A DNA stretch of 64,000 nucleotides from the NCBI RefSeq assembly GCF_003073045.1, contig NC_037598.1, positions 8,339,842-8,403,841 of the forward strand, given 5' to 3'. The position numbers and the translations under genes were made by a program. Shown here one piece after another: positions 38,701 to 48,800 of this stretch; the first letter of the stretch is position 1, and each line of letters begins with the position of its first letter. The notes beneath the pieces are model-generated. The model made no database searches. It was not told the DNA's origin and worked only from the letters and a program-made list of their open reading frames with translations. This DNA comes from Pomacea canaliculata (Eukaryota; Mollusca; Gastropoda; Architaenioglossa; Ampullariidae).

Positions 38701-39918
38701 CCTTAAATGTTATCTTAACCTCAAGGCCGTTCTTAACCTGGGCTAATGGCCTTAGCGTCAAGCTTCCGATGTGCCATTGTATTGGCAAACAAGTTAAAAA
38801 CTTAGCGCCTTAATCAAAGTCTATAGTCTCGAACTTTTGACCCCAAAACCTTGGTTACCTGTGACGTTCACACGCAGCTTTGCCAAACGTTCGATCATAT
38901 TTGCCCATTTAAAGACGGCCTTTACGCATACTGTAATTTTTCCACGAAACAAAAATTAACCACCATCAATTCGACAATATGTGCCCAAGAAGTGAGAAAA
39001 TAAACCTTCCGTGCGCGAATAAAGAAAAGGCAGCCGACTGAAGAATTATGATGGATAAGTTTCCACTTCCGCTGCGTGCTACCTTTGGTCTCGGTTGGAG
39101 GGAAGGGAGAGAGAAGGGAGTGGGAGGGTGTTAAGCAATCGAGATCTCGTCATGTGTGTTGTTGCCCGCTCATCTGACAGGGAGTTGGTGGCCGAGGAAG
39201 ACGGAGTCGTGTGCGGCCGCATGGAGTGTGCGGAAGATGACTTGGTGTGCCAGGAGAACAAAACGAAGACGGTTTCTTGGCACTTTCTGGACCTCCCCAC
39301 CATCGAGTTCCTGGCGTCACCAATGATTCTTCTCAACATCAAGACCGTTGGCTACTCCATCTTCCCAAACTTATTTCTGTCTTTCATAGCCGGCAACGAA
39401 GGGAGGCTGTTTGACACTAGGGTGAGAGGTGATCAAGGTAATTAAGAATTAATAAATAAACAGTGAGTAAATGAAAGACAGACCAAACAAAAGAAAGAAA
39501 AACGATCAAACTAAGTATGTATGAGTAAATAATAGAACGAATTGACGAACTGTTAGTGTTATTTATAGTATCATGTAAGCCTTTGAAGTGTTTATTTTTA
39601 TGGCTACCTTTGAAAGAGTTGTGTTCATATACCCGTCATACCTCAGTTGTATACCTTCCTCACACCTGTCCACTTACCCCACTCCTAGTCATTTATGTAC
39701 GAGTTAAGACGTGTTAATATTAGCTTTAACGTTAAATATGTGTTGTGATAATTTAACACTTTTGATCGAACAGCACTCTGCGCCTTTTAAAGCCAGTGTT
39801 TGGTCCAGTCGAGTACAACATGACGCTGCTGCTCATCAACAGAGACTTCACAGGAAACATTGTCATTTCCCGACACATCACTCACGTTTGTGTGTACGTG
39901 TCTGAGTACCACTTGTGA
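23720..39918 (+). CDS. FBLN1: Fibulin-1-type secreted matrix glycoprotein with alternative D- and C-type C-termini
   Basis: Shared coding exons: 23720-23795, 25367-25638, 26070-26211, 28225-28440, 29317-29436, 29937-30131, 30756-30887, 32200-32340, 32905-33093, 33466-33603, 33860-33985, 34367-34492, 34740-34859, 35426-35566 and 35958-36099. The last ends in phase 2 and fits either exon 37037-37427 (888-residue D-type product) or exons 39181-39421 plus 39793-39918 (880-residue C-type product). Order of parts: signal peptide (about 1-20), anaphylatoxin-like Cys pairs (about residues 35-160), twelve EGF-like modules mostly of the calcium-binding D-I-D/N-E-C kind, then the fibulin C-terminal domain. 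All EGF exons are phase 1-1 until the last. Fibulins bind basement-membrane and elastic-fibre proteins outside the cell. Human fibulin-1 has nine EGF modules, so this protein is longer. Untranslated exons upstream are likely. Confidence 0.93.
25008..25065. repeat. Two-copy 29-bp tandem duplication
   Basis: GAATTTTATTCCACC continuing TTTATGAGTTACAT is repeated at once with no mismatch over at least 28 bases. It lies in the first fibulin intron of the coding region. Confidence 0.85.
25367..26211 (+). CDS. FBLN1: Fibulin anaphylatoxin-like region (two exons)
   Basis: Exon 25367-25638 gives [27 protein letters not shown] and LDQQLCAV. Exon 26070-26211 gives [15 protein letters not shown], then [12 protein letters not shown] and FSECC. 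The spacing of single and paired cysteines matches the human fibulin-1 N-terminal domain (EQCCH..., RCCHCCLLG..., QACC). The first acceptor with a good pyrimidine tract (about 26,029) would add [14 protein letters not shown] but then run out of frame. The weaker acceptor at 26,067-26,069 joins the two exons in frame, so I used it. A donor at 26,182 could also end this exon in the same phase. Confidence 0.75.
26573..26596. repeat. Poly-A run in a fibulin intron
   Basis: About twenty consecutive A lie in the intron between 26211 and 28225. The rest of that 2-kb intron shows no recognisable feature. Confidence 0.7.
28225..36099 (+). CDS. FBLN1: Fibulin EGF-like array, twelve modules
   Basis: Twelve consecutive exons each encode one EGF-like module with six or more cysteines. 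Most open with D-I-D-E-C, D-I-N-E-C, D-V-N-E-C or D-N-D-E-C and carry the consensus for beta-hydroxylation and calcium binding (C-x-N-x(4)-G-S-Y/F-x-C). The module on 29317-29436 opens DEINC and lacks the calcium signature in part. The modules on 29937-30131, 32905-33093 and 35958-36099 are the long form with an extra Cys pair, as in fibulin-1. Every internal junction is phase 1, so modules can be skipped or duplicated without breaking frame. Confidence 0.92.
30920..31380. repeat. Diverged minisatellite in a fibulin intron
   Basis: A unit of about 50-60 bases built on CTGTTGTATCGATGTTGTG plus GAGCT and GCTTTAACC-like parts recurs about eight times with many changes. It is old: no two units are identical. 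Confidence 0.75.
35426..35566 (+). CDS. FBLN1: Fibulin EGF module 11 with Gly-rich insert
   Basis: The exon begins [16 protein letters not shown] and continues [16 protein letters not shown] Gly-rich stretch sits between the first and second cysteines. The DNA that encodes it is a run of G tracts (see the G-quadruplex finding). The rest of the module is a normal calcium-binding EGF ending SCQ before GTAGGT. Confidence 0.88.
37037..37427 (+). CDS. FBLN1: Fibulin D-type C-terminal exon
   Basis: The acceptor CTGCAG is followed by CATTCGATG, which completes a phase-2 codon from 36099. The product runs [16 protein letters not shown], then [19 protein letters not shown], and ends FLYVTDDGV at a TAG stop (37425-37427). 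The pattern matches the human fibulin-1D tail: Cys pair, Y-x-L-x-FP-x-N, LxL-x-M, and I/L-F-V near the end. The exon is noticeably GC-rich compared with its introns. The fibulin C-terminal domain mediates matrix interactions. Confidence 0.9.
37428..39180 (+). other. FBLN1: D-type 3' UTR and intron before the C-type exons
   Basis: No coding exon was recognised here. It contains the candidate poly(A) sites above and otherwise unremarkable AT-rich sequence. Confidence 0.5.
38078..38083 (+). terminator. Candidate polyadenylation signal for the D-type transcript
   Basis: AATAAA lies about 650 bases after the D-type stop. A variant ATTAAA at 37688-37693 is closer. Either would release the D-type mRNA before the C-type exons, as the alternative-terminus model requires. 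Confidence 0.35.
39181..39918 (+). CDS. FBLN1: Fibulin C-type C-terminal exons (39181-39421 and 39793-39918)
   Basis: The acceptor CTGACAG at 39180 gives a phase-2 start, so exon 36099 can join here as well as to 37037. The product includes [36 protein letters not shown], then after the intron [10 protein letters not shown], and ends [10 protein letters not shown] at TGA (39916-39918). Human fibulin-1C has the same landmarks (DLVC, NKTKT-SWHF, VGP, and a final F-V-SEY). The donor AGG before GTGAGA at 39422 was chosen because it joins the next exon in frame. Another donor at 39438 would not. Confidence 0.88.
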
Positions 39919-40518
39919 AACTACACTGACTTTGAGGCCGGTTTCAAGGCCACGATGACAAAGACAACTAGTTTGCATCCAAGTGTGGGCATGGGTTTGA
40001 ATTTTGGGTAAACGAAGACTTGCTTTTTGAAGGACAGTAAAAGTGAGTGAAAAAAAGGGCATAGTGTGGACTTTAAACATACACACAACCCTCCTCCTCT
40101 CCCCAAACTAAAAGCTGGAGTTCTTTTAACAGTGTATTAACAAAATCAACCACGTCAGCAGACGAGAGGAGTGTGAAATGCTTCGTTAATAGCTCCACGT
40201 CGTTCATGAGTGTTCTTTGGTTTAGCTTTTGTGGTGACTTTGGATATCAAACCCATTCTACCCTGCAACCGTTTCTTCAAAACTTGTGATACCATACTCC
40301 TGCAAGCTTTGGGATTGTCTCAAAAATTTAAGAGAAATATTCTCTCCCTTGCATTTGAAATCAGACGCAGCTTGTCCATAAATGTTCTGGTGGGCCTTAA
40401 AGGGAGAGGCACTTTATTGTACCTTTATACGATGAAGTACATGATTCTGCAGTAAAGTGTGTACCAGAGGCAAACCTTCTTGAGGTCCTCTATTCAATAT
40501 AATTACTTTTGACAGTGT

Positions 40519-40524
40519 AATAAA
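40519..40524 (+). terminator. Candidate polyadenylation signal for the C-type transcript
   Basis: AATAAA lies about 600 bases after the C-type stop, in AT-rich DNA before the convergent HSD17B10 gene. Confidence 0.35.
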
Positions 40525-42183
40525 ATAATCTGCCTAATACAAATATGTCATACTTTAAGCAAGATATTAATTAGTGTATATTTCAGTTTTGCTTATAGTA
40601 AATATAAATTTTACAGATGACAGCCTCCATCCCATACATACTACAGAAAAGAACATGCTGTAAACCTTACTGATAAATGGCCAATACTGATCACAGTCTG
40701 CAAAATCTTATGGCATATCTTAAAAGAAGAAATATCCATAAATAATTTGATATTATATTTTTAAATTACAAAATCAGTTTTTGAAGTCTTAGCCATTGGT
40801 GGCTGTAAATTCTCTCAATTACATCTTCCTTCACAGCTGTGCCAGGGATTGGTCAGTCTTCCTGCACTTATTACTTCATGAACTTTGTGGTTTTATAAAG
40901 TCTGTGATCTTTGAAAGAAAGATGTTTTTCTAGATAGTCTTTTTATTCTTTTGTGATGGTAAATGAACTTTGATAAAATCTGGAATACACTTTTAGCCAT
41001 GTTGAGTTGGGGTTTGTTTTCTTGGTTTGGTAATCCAGCATCATTTGAGTAACAATTCATAGAGGCTAACTTACTGATACTTTCTCTGTGTCAAGATTCC
41101 TTTTCTACATGCATTGAAATATTCAGCACAAATATTTAAGTATACGAGGTGCATCTTATGGATTATAGATTGGTCTTGAACACCACCATATCCTAGCAAC
41201 TTTCAACCTTACTATATTCAATCTTCTCATGTCTACTTGTCACTAACAGAATGATCAGGACTTTTTTTTACACTTACATCCTTTTTCCACCTTTTCCATT
41301 CAGATCTCTAACTTGAAAAGGTTTACCGAGGTAAACCACTGAAGAGCTATGTCCTCAAGGGAGATGTCATAGAAAAAAGGGTTAAATCCCAGAGTTTAAA
41401 TAACCTTAACAATGCACAATCAATATCGGCGAAGACTTGTGTCTTCACAGAATAATGTTTATGATTGTAATGGGAAGTAATGGGAAGATTCCCATAATGA
41501 AATGCATGTGTATGTTACTTGGCTAATTCTTCCCATGTTCCCGAAATATGTGATTTGTATATCTCTATCCCAATGCCACCAATTTTGACAATGGTCTGTG
41601 AAACGTCAATTGACCTATTTAACAAAAATCACTTGCACAAGCAGTTTAAAAGAAATCATTTCCTTTTATGCTTTCTTTTATTGCATAACCATGTGCACAC
41701 ATTGGCTAGTACATGAGTCGTAATGTATATTTATGAAGTAAAAATCAATTTACAAAAATGTTAACGCTTTTATCAACATCGACATATGCTTTCAAATACA
41801 TTAAAGGTTTGGTCTAAAGCAATGCATCGAGATATAGCTAAATAAAATTCCAGTCTTGTACAGTCACTGAAAGAACAGGAGTATGAGCAAAATGTTTCTT
41901 TGTCAGTTTTACTTCACCAAGTCTACAGTTTAGACAAGAATAAAATAGTCTTTCAAGAACAAACACAAAAAGCAAAAATATCAAAATTTCATTCCTTCAT
42001 TATGTAAAATTAACATTAGACAAAAGTGAGTTAATTTTTTGTAAGGCTTCCAATTTCCAAGTGACATTCTTAATGTCTCAGATTTTTACAAATATCAATC
42101 AGAAAATTTAAAAAACTCAATAGTTTACTTGCCCCAAATGAACATCTGCACAAGCATACTCCATGACAATGTTAGCACATTCT

Positions 42184-42189
42184 TTTATT
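42184..42189 (-). terminator. Candidate HSD17B10 polyadenylation signal
   Basis: AATAAA on the minus strand lies about 50 bases after the stop codon. Confidence 0.4.
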
Positions 42190-42240
42190 ATTCCAATAAA
42201 ACTGTCCTCTAATTGTCTCCGTCGGAAACATTTTTAAATG

Positions 42241-45200
42241 CTATGGCATCATTCGTAGGGCTCCATCTAGCCGAATCACTTCACCATTCAACAGTGGATT
42301 CTCAACAATAGTTTGTACCAAGTGAGCATATTCACCAGGATTGCCGAGGCGACTTGGGAAAGGTATCGTACTTGCCAGAAATAACCGAACCTTCTCTGGA
42401 AGGCTAGCAAGCAGTGGTGTGTCAAAAAGACCTGCACAGCAAAGTGAAAGGTGTTAACAATAATTCTAATGAATGTAGTACAGGAACTATCAAAAACAAA
42501 ACCCCCAAAAAACTATCAAACACTGTGAACTTAATACACCTCACATGGATAAGGATCTTCTCAAATCAAGCATTAAGAAATACGACCATTTTAAGCCAAT
42601 CTGAAAAATGTTTTCCAGTATGAAAAAATGCTTTCATTACCTATACCTTTTAGTTACATCTTACCAAAAGCATATAGTCGGCCCCTGAGACCATTTGTGT
42701 CCACTTTAATATGAGAAATATATCTATATAGACTGAGGCTGGATTCCCTTCACTGCCCCCTACGCATTTTCTCATCAGGCTGGAACTAAAAACCTTGCTG
42801 TCTTGGAAGGTACTTGAATAAATAGGAACACACCTGGAGCTATTGTGCAAACTCGAATTCCCTGGCTTGCAAGATCTCGAGCAAGTGGCAGCGTCATTCC
42901 AACAATGGCTCCTTGCTGGCTGAATAAGCTGCCTGGCCCATCTGGCCATCAAATGCTGCCACACTGGCTGTATTGATGACAACACCCCGCTGTCCATCAG
43001 CTGTGGGGCTATTCTTCCCAATCAGTCCTACAGCCAATCGTATCACATTAAATGTTCCGATGGTATTCACCTAAATAAGCATAACAAAAAGTGTGATGTT
43101 TCAGCCTTTGGTTTTGCACCAAAAATAAAAGTAAGGATAGCTCATGGCTACAGCAAATAATTTAAAAAGTTTAAACCTGGTCACCTTTTCTCCTGCACAC
43201 ACAATGTACACACACCAAACAAAGAAGCCCATATGTGTTACCTCTTGTTATGCAGGGACGGGCATTATGGTACTGTGCTTTGCTTAGGGACGTGTTATAA
43301 AAACTTGCTGATCAAATGAAATGTAACGCCAAAGTAAACTTGTATACCGAACTAAAGAAAAATGAATAAACATTTATGATATAAAAAAGTTAATTAATTA
43401 AAATGTTTTTAACTTCATTATGAATAATTATTGTTATTGTAGTCTGCTAAATGATTAACATTAAGGTCACAAAGAAGAAAATTTGCTTTATGTCTCTTAA
43501 ATATTTTTAGCATAAAAAGACTAAAGTTCATTTAATTGTCTGCAGAATATTACATAAATTCCTAAATTTTATTGCCATTTACTATGGACATTGCTGTCCA
43601 CAGATGCTAAATTGTCTTCATTACTTTGATAATTTTGAAGATGCAAAGTGATGCTGAAAAAAGCCCTGATAGCAAACTAAGTGACATTCTTTAATGAGTG
43701 AGCTTCAAGCTACTATTTTCAAAATCAGAGAAGCCATGTAGAGAGAGTTATGAAGAAAATATTTCTGATGTTACAATAAAAAAAAAAAAGGGAGGAAACA
43801 CCTTAAAAAAAGTTACCTGAATCACACGACTAAATTCTTCTAATGAATGTGGTCTTTCTTTGTTGAAATTGTACACCTTGAAGGCAACACCAATACCAGC
43901 ACAGTTGACAGCAACATCCAGGCGTCCAAATTTTTCCTTGGCAATTTCTAGCGCCTTCTTAACATCTGCCTCTGATGTAACCTTTTATCAAAGGGCAACA
44001 GGTACTTTGTTTAATTAAATTTCAACAAAGCAACTTTTGCACACAGCTACAAGGCATATTAACTTACATTTAAGATAAATAAAAAGAAATTGTAAATGTT
44101 TAGCGTAGTTTATTGCCACTCCAATAGAAGGTAAAATTTACTCTTCTGAAATAGTTATCTTTGCATAGTGCCAAAAAAAAATAAATAAAAAAAAGTAAAA
44201 AAAATTAAAAGTACATAAAAATACTTTACTCGGGTAGTAAACATTAAGGTAATTGAGCAGAGGTATTGGGTTTGATCCACCTGAACAAAAAGGAGTTGGG
44301 TATGGAGATGTGTGCCAGGGATTCTGTTTTTATTTTCTTTTTGCATCATTTTAAATTAGGCTTGGCAGTCAAAGTTCCAGAAATATCAAAGTTCATCGTG
44401 GTGCTTGAGAGGTAGCCTAATTTCGTTATACTCTGTAGAAGTGAATGGTATCATCTTACATCTGTTGGTGCAAAGACGCATGCATCACCTAGTCCTTTGG
44501 CAACATCTGCTCCACTGGATGAAGGCAAGTCACAGAGAACTACCCTGGCACCTTGCTGAACAAATCTCTCTGCTGTGGCTCGTCCCAAACCTGATGCTGC
44601 ACCAGTAACAAGGCCAACAAGTCCCTGAAAATACACATGCATGTATGAAAGAATACGCACAAATACAAAACCTCTCTTAGTGGGTTGAAATACTACTTGG
44701 TTTAGACTGAAGTTAAACAGTTTTATATCTATTTGGGGACATTTGCTGAGGATGAGGTAAAGAAACGGTCAACTATTGTTTCATGGTTTGGGAATTCTAA
44801 AGTGGATAGCATCTGATTAAGCTCAGATCATATGTCAGCAGTTTCAGGAATGAAATAATCCCCCAAAAATTCACTGCTGTAATTTTGTATACAGCATCAT
44901 TTTTATGCTAATGACAATGCTGATGTATTGCCCCAAATCAATGCCTTCCCCTACATCCACACCAGAATCGTTGACTCTTCGTTTGATCAGGTGCATGCTG
45001 TCTACCCTTGGCACCAAAATAACAACATATGCTTACTGACAATTGGCTATGGAATTCACCTCCCCTTTCAATGAAAAGTTTCGGATCTGCCACTTACTCA
45101 CCATTAGGTCTCATAAACGTGCTTTGACACATTTTTTTTCATCAGCACTGCTCCTAAACAATGCCTACCACTAACACGTCTCTCTCTGTCCTTTTATATA

Positions 45201-45625
45201 TTTCGATTTGTTTGTCCTTCCGATATCCCTCTGTTTAGCTTATTCTTTGTCTTTATTGTTTCCTCTGTTTTCTGTCATTTGTACTTCATTCTCATCGTTG
45301 CCCATCTTTCTGTTCTTTCGTGTACTACACATTAACCTACTTCTGTATCAAGTGCGTGATTCTGTACTATGTTAGTTTATTATTATTTAAATCCTTCACT
45401 AAGTAGCTAAGTTTAGACCAATCATCATACTAAGGGCAAAGGCCTTGGATTATTTGAAGGTGCGAAGATAATAAAATGAGAGACTGAAAAACTATTCCAG
45501 TTGGTCATTCGACATTTACATGGAGACACAAAATAAACTCGCCGAAGCTTTTTAGCAAACGTGACGGACAGCAGAAAACACCGTGCCGTTTCACACATTA
45601 CCTTCAGAGTACCGATGGAAGACAT
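42241..45625 (-). CDS. HSD17B10: 17-beta-hydroxysteroid dehydrogenase type 10 / 3-hydroxyacyl-CoA dehydrogenase type 2 (5 exons), one frame shift
   Basis: Minus-strand exons are 45602-45625, 44460-44624, 43817-43981, 42834-43070 and 42241-42431. They give about 260 residues (human 261) if one lost base in exon 4 is allowed for. The enzyme is an NAD-dependent short-chain dehydrogenase in mitochondria. It oxidises 2-methyl-3-hydroxybutyryl-CoA (isoleucine breakdown) and is also a subunit of animal mitochondrial RNase P with the TRMT10C-type methyltransferase. Visible landmarks: cofactor motif [18 protein letters not shown], catalytic Ser in NTASVAAF, and YSASK. Right after YSASK the sequence reads GCAAGGAGCC where the family needs GCAAGGGAGCC. 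The downstream frame ([19 protein letters not shown], then [15 protein letters not shown]) is otherwise perfect. This is either an assembly indel or a null allele. Confidence 0.93.
44880..45420 (+). mobile_element. Possible decayed LINE 3' fragment in HSD17B10 intron 1
   Basis: Broken plus-strand frames show HFYAND near 44,900, resembling the FYADD box of reverse transcriptases, and around 45,050 an open WNSP-like stretch resembling LINE C-termini. Pyrimidine-rich 3' sequence follows. Frames are heavily interrupted. The call rests on short motifs only. Confidence 0.3.
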
Positions 45626-45809
45626 GTTCACGGGTTCAAAGTTAACGTGGTGACCTCCCGACCCACTCGCCCCACTGCCCCGTGCTTGTTATAGACCAAT
45701 AAAATAAGAGAAATGCATTCACTTCGGAGGAGGCTATAGATTGACAAGGAAAGACCACTCTCGTTTGAAAAGCCGATAGAGCAGACGCTTTCAAGCTACA
45801 TTCGAGAAA
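45626..45809. promoter_or_regulatory. Compact bidirectional promoter between HSD17B10 and ATXN10
   Basis: Only 184 bases separate the two divergent start codons. The segment is less AT-rich than its surroundings and has no clear TATA box. Both untranslated leaders must lie inside it unless further non-coding exons exist, so the two genes almost certainly share promoter DNA. Confidence 0.7.
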
Positions 45810-48800
45810 ATGAGCACCCAAAAGTTGATAGATAAACTGGAAAGTTGCATTGTAAACCTAACTCTTGGATCTTTTGCAGCAGCAGAACTTGACATACAAC
45901 AGGTTGCTGAAGAATTTGCAAATCTAAACAAAAATACAGGGAATGAAAGCAGGTAAGTCATGCTCATTAATTCGCTGAGTTCTGTCATAACCATTTAGAA
46001 TTAACTGCATCGCAGGAGTAACCCTTGTAAAGTAGGGTCATCCTTAGACATCTAGGGATTTTTTTCATGTCAAGTACTTTATGCTATATGAAATATAGAT
46101 AGAAATATATTTTTCACGTATTTAACGGCAGAAATAGTGATTGAAACACCGATGTCGGATCTGTGATAAATCGATGAATGTGTGTTAATAACACTGTTAT
46201 TTTACAAAAAATGAGCACCTTTTTGACCAAATCAGATGTTTTCCACGAATAATAATTACTTAGAAACTTGTTAACCTTTCACGCAATGTGCCATCAAATT
46301 CTGGTTTTTGTAATAAATAGACCACTAAATAGATGCAAAAAAATGATGCAATTTCAAACTTATAGTCTACAAACAAAGTGATAGGTTACAAAATGTTGGT
46401 GGAAGCACTAGAAATCACACGAACGAGGCAGAAGTTTTAGTGTAATAGTTTGTTGTAAATTATAGCTCAAGCAGGAAGAACAATGTCCATTTAATGGTGT
46501 GATGCATATGGCCTTATTATTATCATCAGTAAACATTTTCATTTACAGAAGAAACTTACCTTAGAGGCATATGTGAAAATTTAAGTTATGGCTGTTCATC
46601 TAAAAACAGTTGTGGTAACTGCTTACTATGAAAAGCAGCAAATAATAATTAAAGATTAAATACATGTTTAGCTATTCAATCACATTTGAACATTTATACT
46701 GTGGGAATTAGTTTCATTATTACCACATTAATCATAGTTTACACAAGACATATAAAATAATACAATGAATATGAATTTCACTAAGTGGTGTGCAGCTTAG
46801 TTGTGGCATGTAATAGCAATTTGATTCTTAGGTATCATATAAAAAAAAACCACTCTGTCATGGACCGCCCATAATCAGTTACATCTTATCTACATTATAT
46901 TAGAGAAAAGTTCATATTATTACTAAGCAATAGAAAATAATAATTATCCATACAATGCACATAATTAGCATTGTAATTCCATTTTACTCTCAGTTTTGCA
47001 CAGTATAATAAGCATGTTTATTTGACAGCATAAAGGATATAGAAGAATTCATGAAAAACATCAATTATGTCATGGCGGAATTTTGGCGAAAACAAGAACA
47101 GCAACAAGCACTCAGCAAAAGTGATTACAGACAAGCACTTCTAGCTTTCTTCAGGTGCTTGCGGAACTGTTGGGCCAGTAACAGATTGGTATGTCAACAA
47201 CTGAAAGAAAACATTAAAAACTTCTTGTTAGATTTACAGAATATTAATTGTCTTAATTAATTAATATACTTATGCTGATGTAAGTATTAGTATTTTTTTT
47301 CATGTGTAATAAAATCTGTGATTCTGACGAGGATATTAATTTCATGTACAACTAGGCAAAAAGCAAAGGAAAAAAATTGATCATAGCTTTCTTTAAATAA
47401 GACATTTTTCTTTCAGCTTCAAGATGCTCTAGGATCGAACTTAGATTTTCTTGCTGAGTTTCGCAAGCTTTTGGACGCAGTGTTTGAACGTCATAGTGAC
47501 GATGAAGGAGATCTAATACTGTGTATTGCTGTGCAATTTCTTTGTAATGCCACCTCTGGTCACAGCAGTGTAGACAGCCGAGTTTATGTGTGGGACTACT
47601 TCCATTGTCAGTTCTTGTGAGTACATCAAAATAGATCTTGACATCATGTAATAATAAGAAATTATTTTTCCTACTCTGTTTTTTTTTTCATTCGCAGATG
47701 AGTATTCCAAGCAGATCTATGGTCAGAATGTCAGTTTTCATTGTGCAGAGAGATAATGTATGATCTGTCTAATAACTAATTTGTTATACCTTATTTTGTA
47801 TGAGTTTCTGAGCATATTGTAAATAGAATTTGTAGTGATTGTAGTGTTCGTTTAAGGACATAATAAAGTTTATCCAACACTTAAAGATACCAGTAATGTT
47901 GACATCCCATGTTATGGCTACAGTGACTTCATCAGTCTTTGTACGAAACAAAGAAACTGATTTAATTTTGGATGTTGGGATCTTTGATATGCAATTAGCA
48001 TACTTTCCATGATGAAAAGTTTGTAGTTTATAAGTAGTGAACCGATTGTTTGTTGCTACAAAAGATGTGTTGGAAGAATAACATAACATGCATGAAAATA
48101 AAGCAGGGGTGCCCAACCTAATGGCCCACTCATTTGAACCAGACCCAACATAATTTTTAACGTCATGATTCTGGCAAAACCACCATGTTCTTGCCCACAA
48201 GATTTTATATCATGTCCAGGGCAGCCTTCAGGCGAGAAAAGGTTGGGCACTACTAGAATAAAGTTTTAAATGGCAGAATATTGCACTTCATTTAGTTAGG
48301 GCTTGGGTGTATTGACTATTGACTTTATGATTATTTTTCTGCAGGCGCATACTGAAAAATGAGGTTAGTAGTGATAGACTGCTCAACTGCACTTGCTTCA
48401 TTGTACGCAACTGTATTCTGGCATACTCCAGGGCCAACCACTTCTTTCTTGATGATCAGAACAATAACCTTACTTTACGGCTTGTTGTTCAAGCTGTATG
48501 GAACGTGAAAATATAGAAAATGGGTGAGTCAAACTGTTAGCTTGAATAATGTGTAGTAAATCTTTGTTACTTGTAAAGTTGGGATGCAAGTGAAATATCA
48601 TAGAAAAAAACAGCTTACAAGAAAAAGTCTGTCACTAGCTGTTGTTTTAACTGTTTTTTATGTCTTTTTTTTATGATGCAATACAACTTTATTGATCCCC
48701 AGGGGAAACTGAAATAAAACAGAATAAAGGCTGTCTCTTATAGAAGAAATGTAACAGGCTGAAGATGTAAGATAGTAATAGCTTTTGTGCACAATTATTG

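Larger units (their letters stand above)
39919..42240. other. Convergent 3' flanks of fibulin and HSD17B10
   Basis: No recognised coding exon was found. The region likely holds the 3' UTRs of the C-type fibulin mRNA (plus strand) and of HSD17B10 (minus strand). Confidence 0.5.

Noticed and set aside
42650..43021. Long minus-strand ORF over HSD17B10 exon 4
   Set aside because: It is an off-frame reading. The true frame follows the short-chain dehydrogenase motifs.
47784..48200. 138-codon minus-strand ORF
   Set aside because: It runs through the hAT element in an ATXN10 intron and has no recognisable domain.
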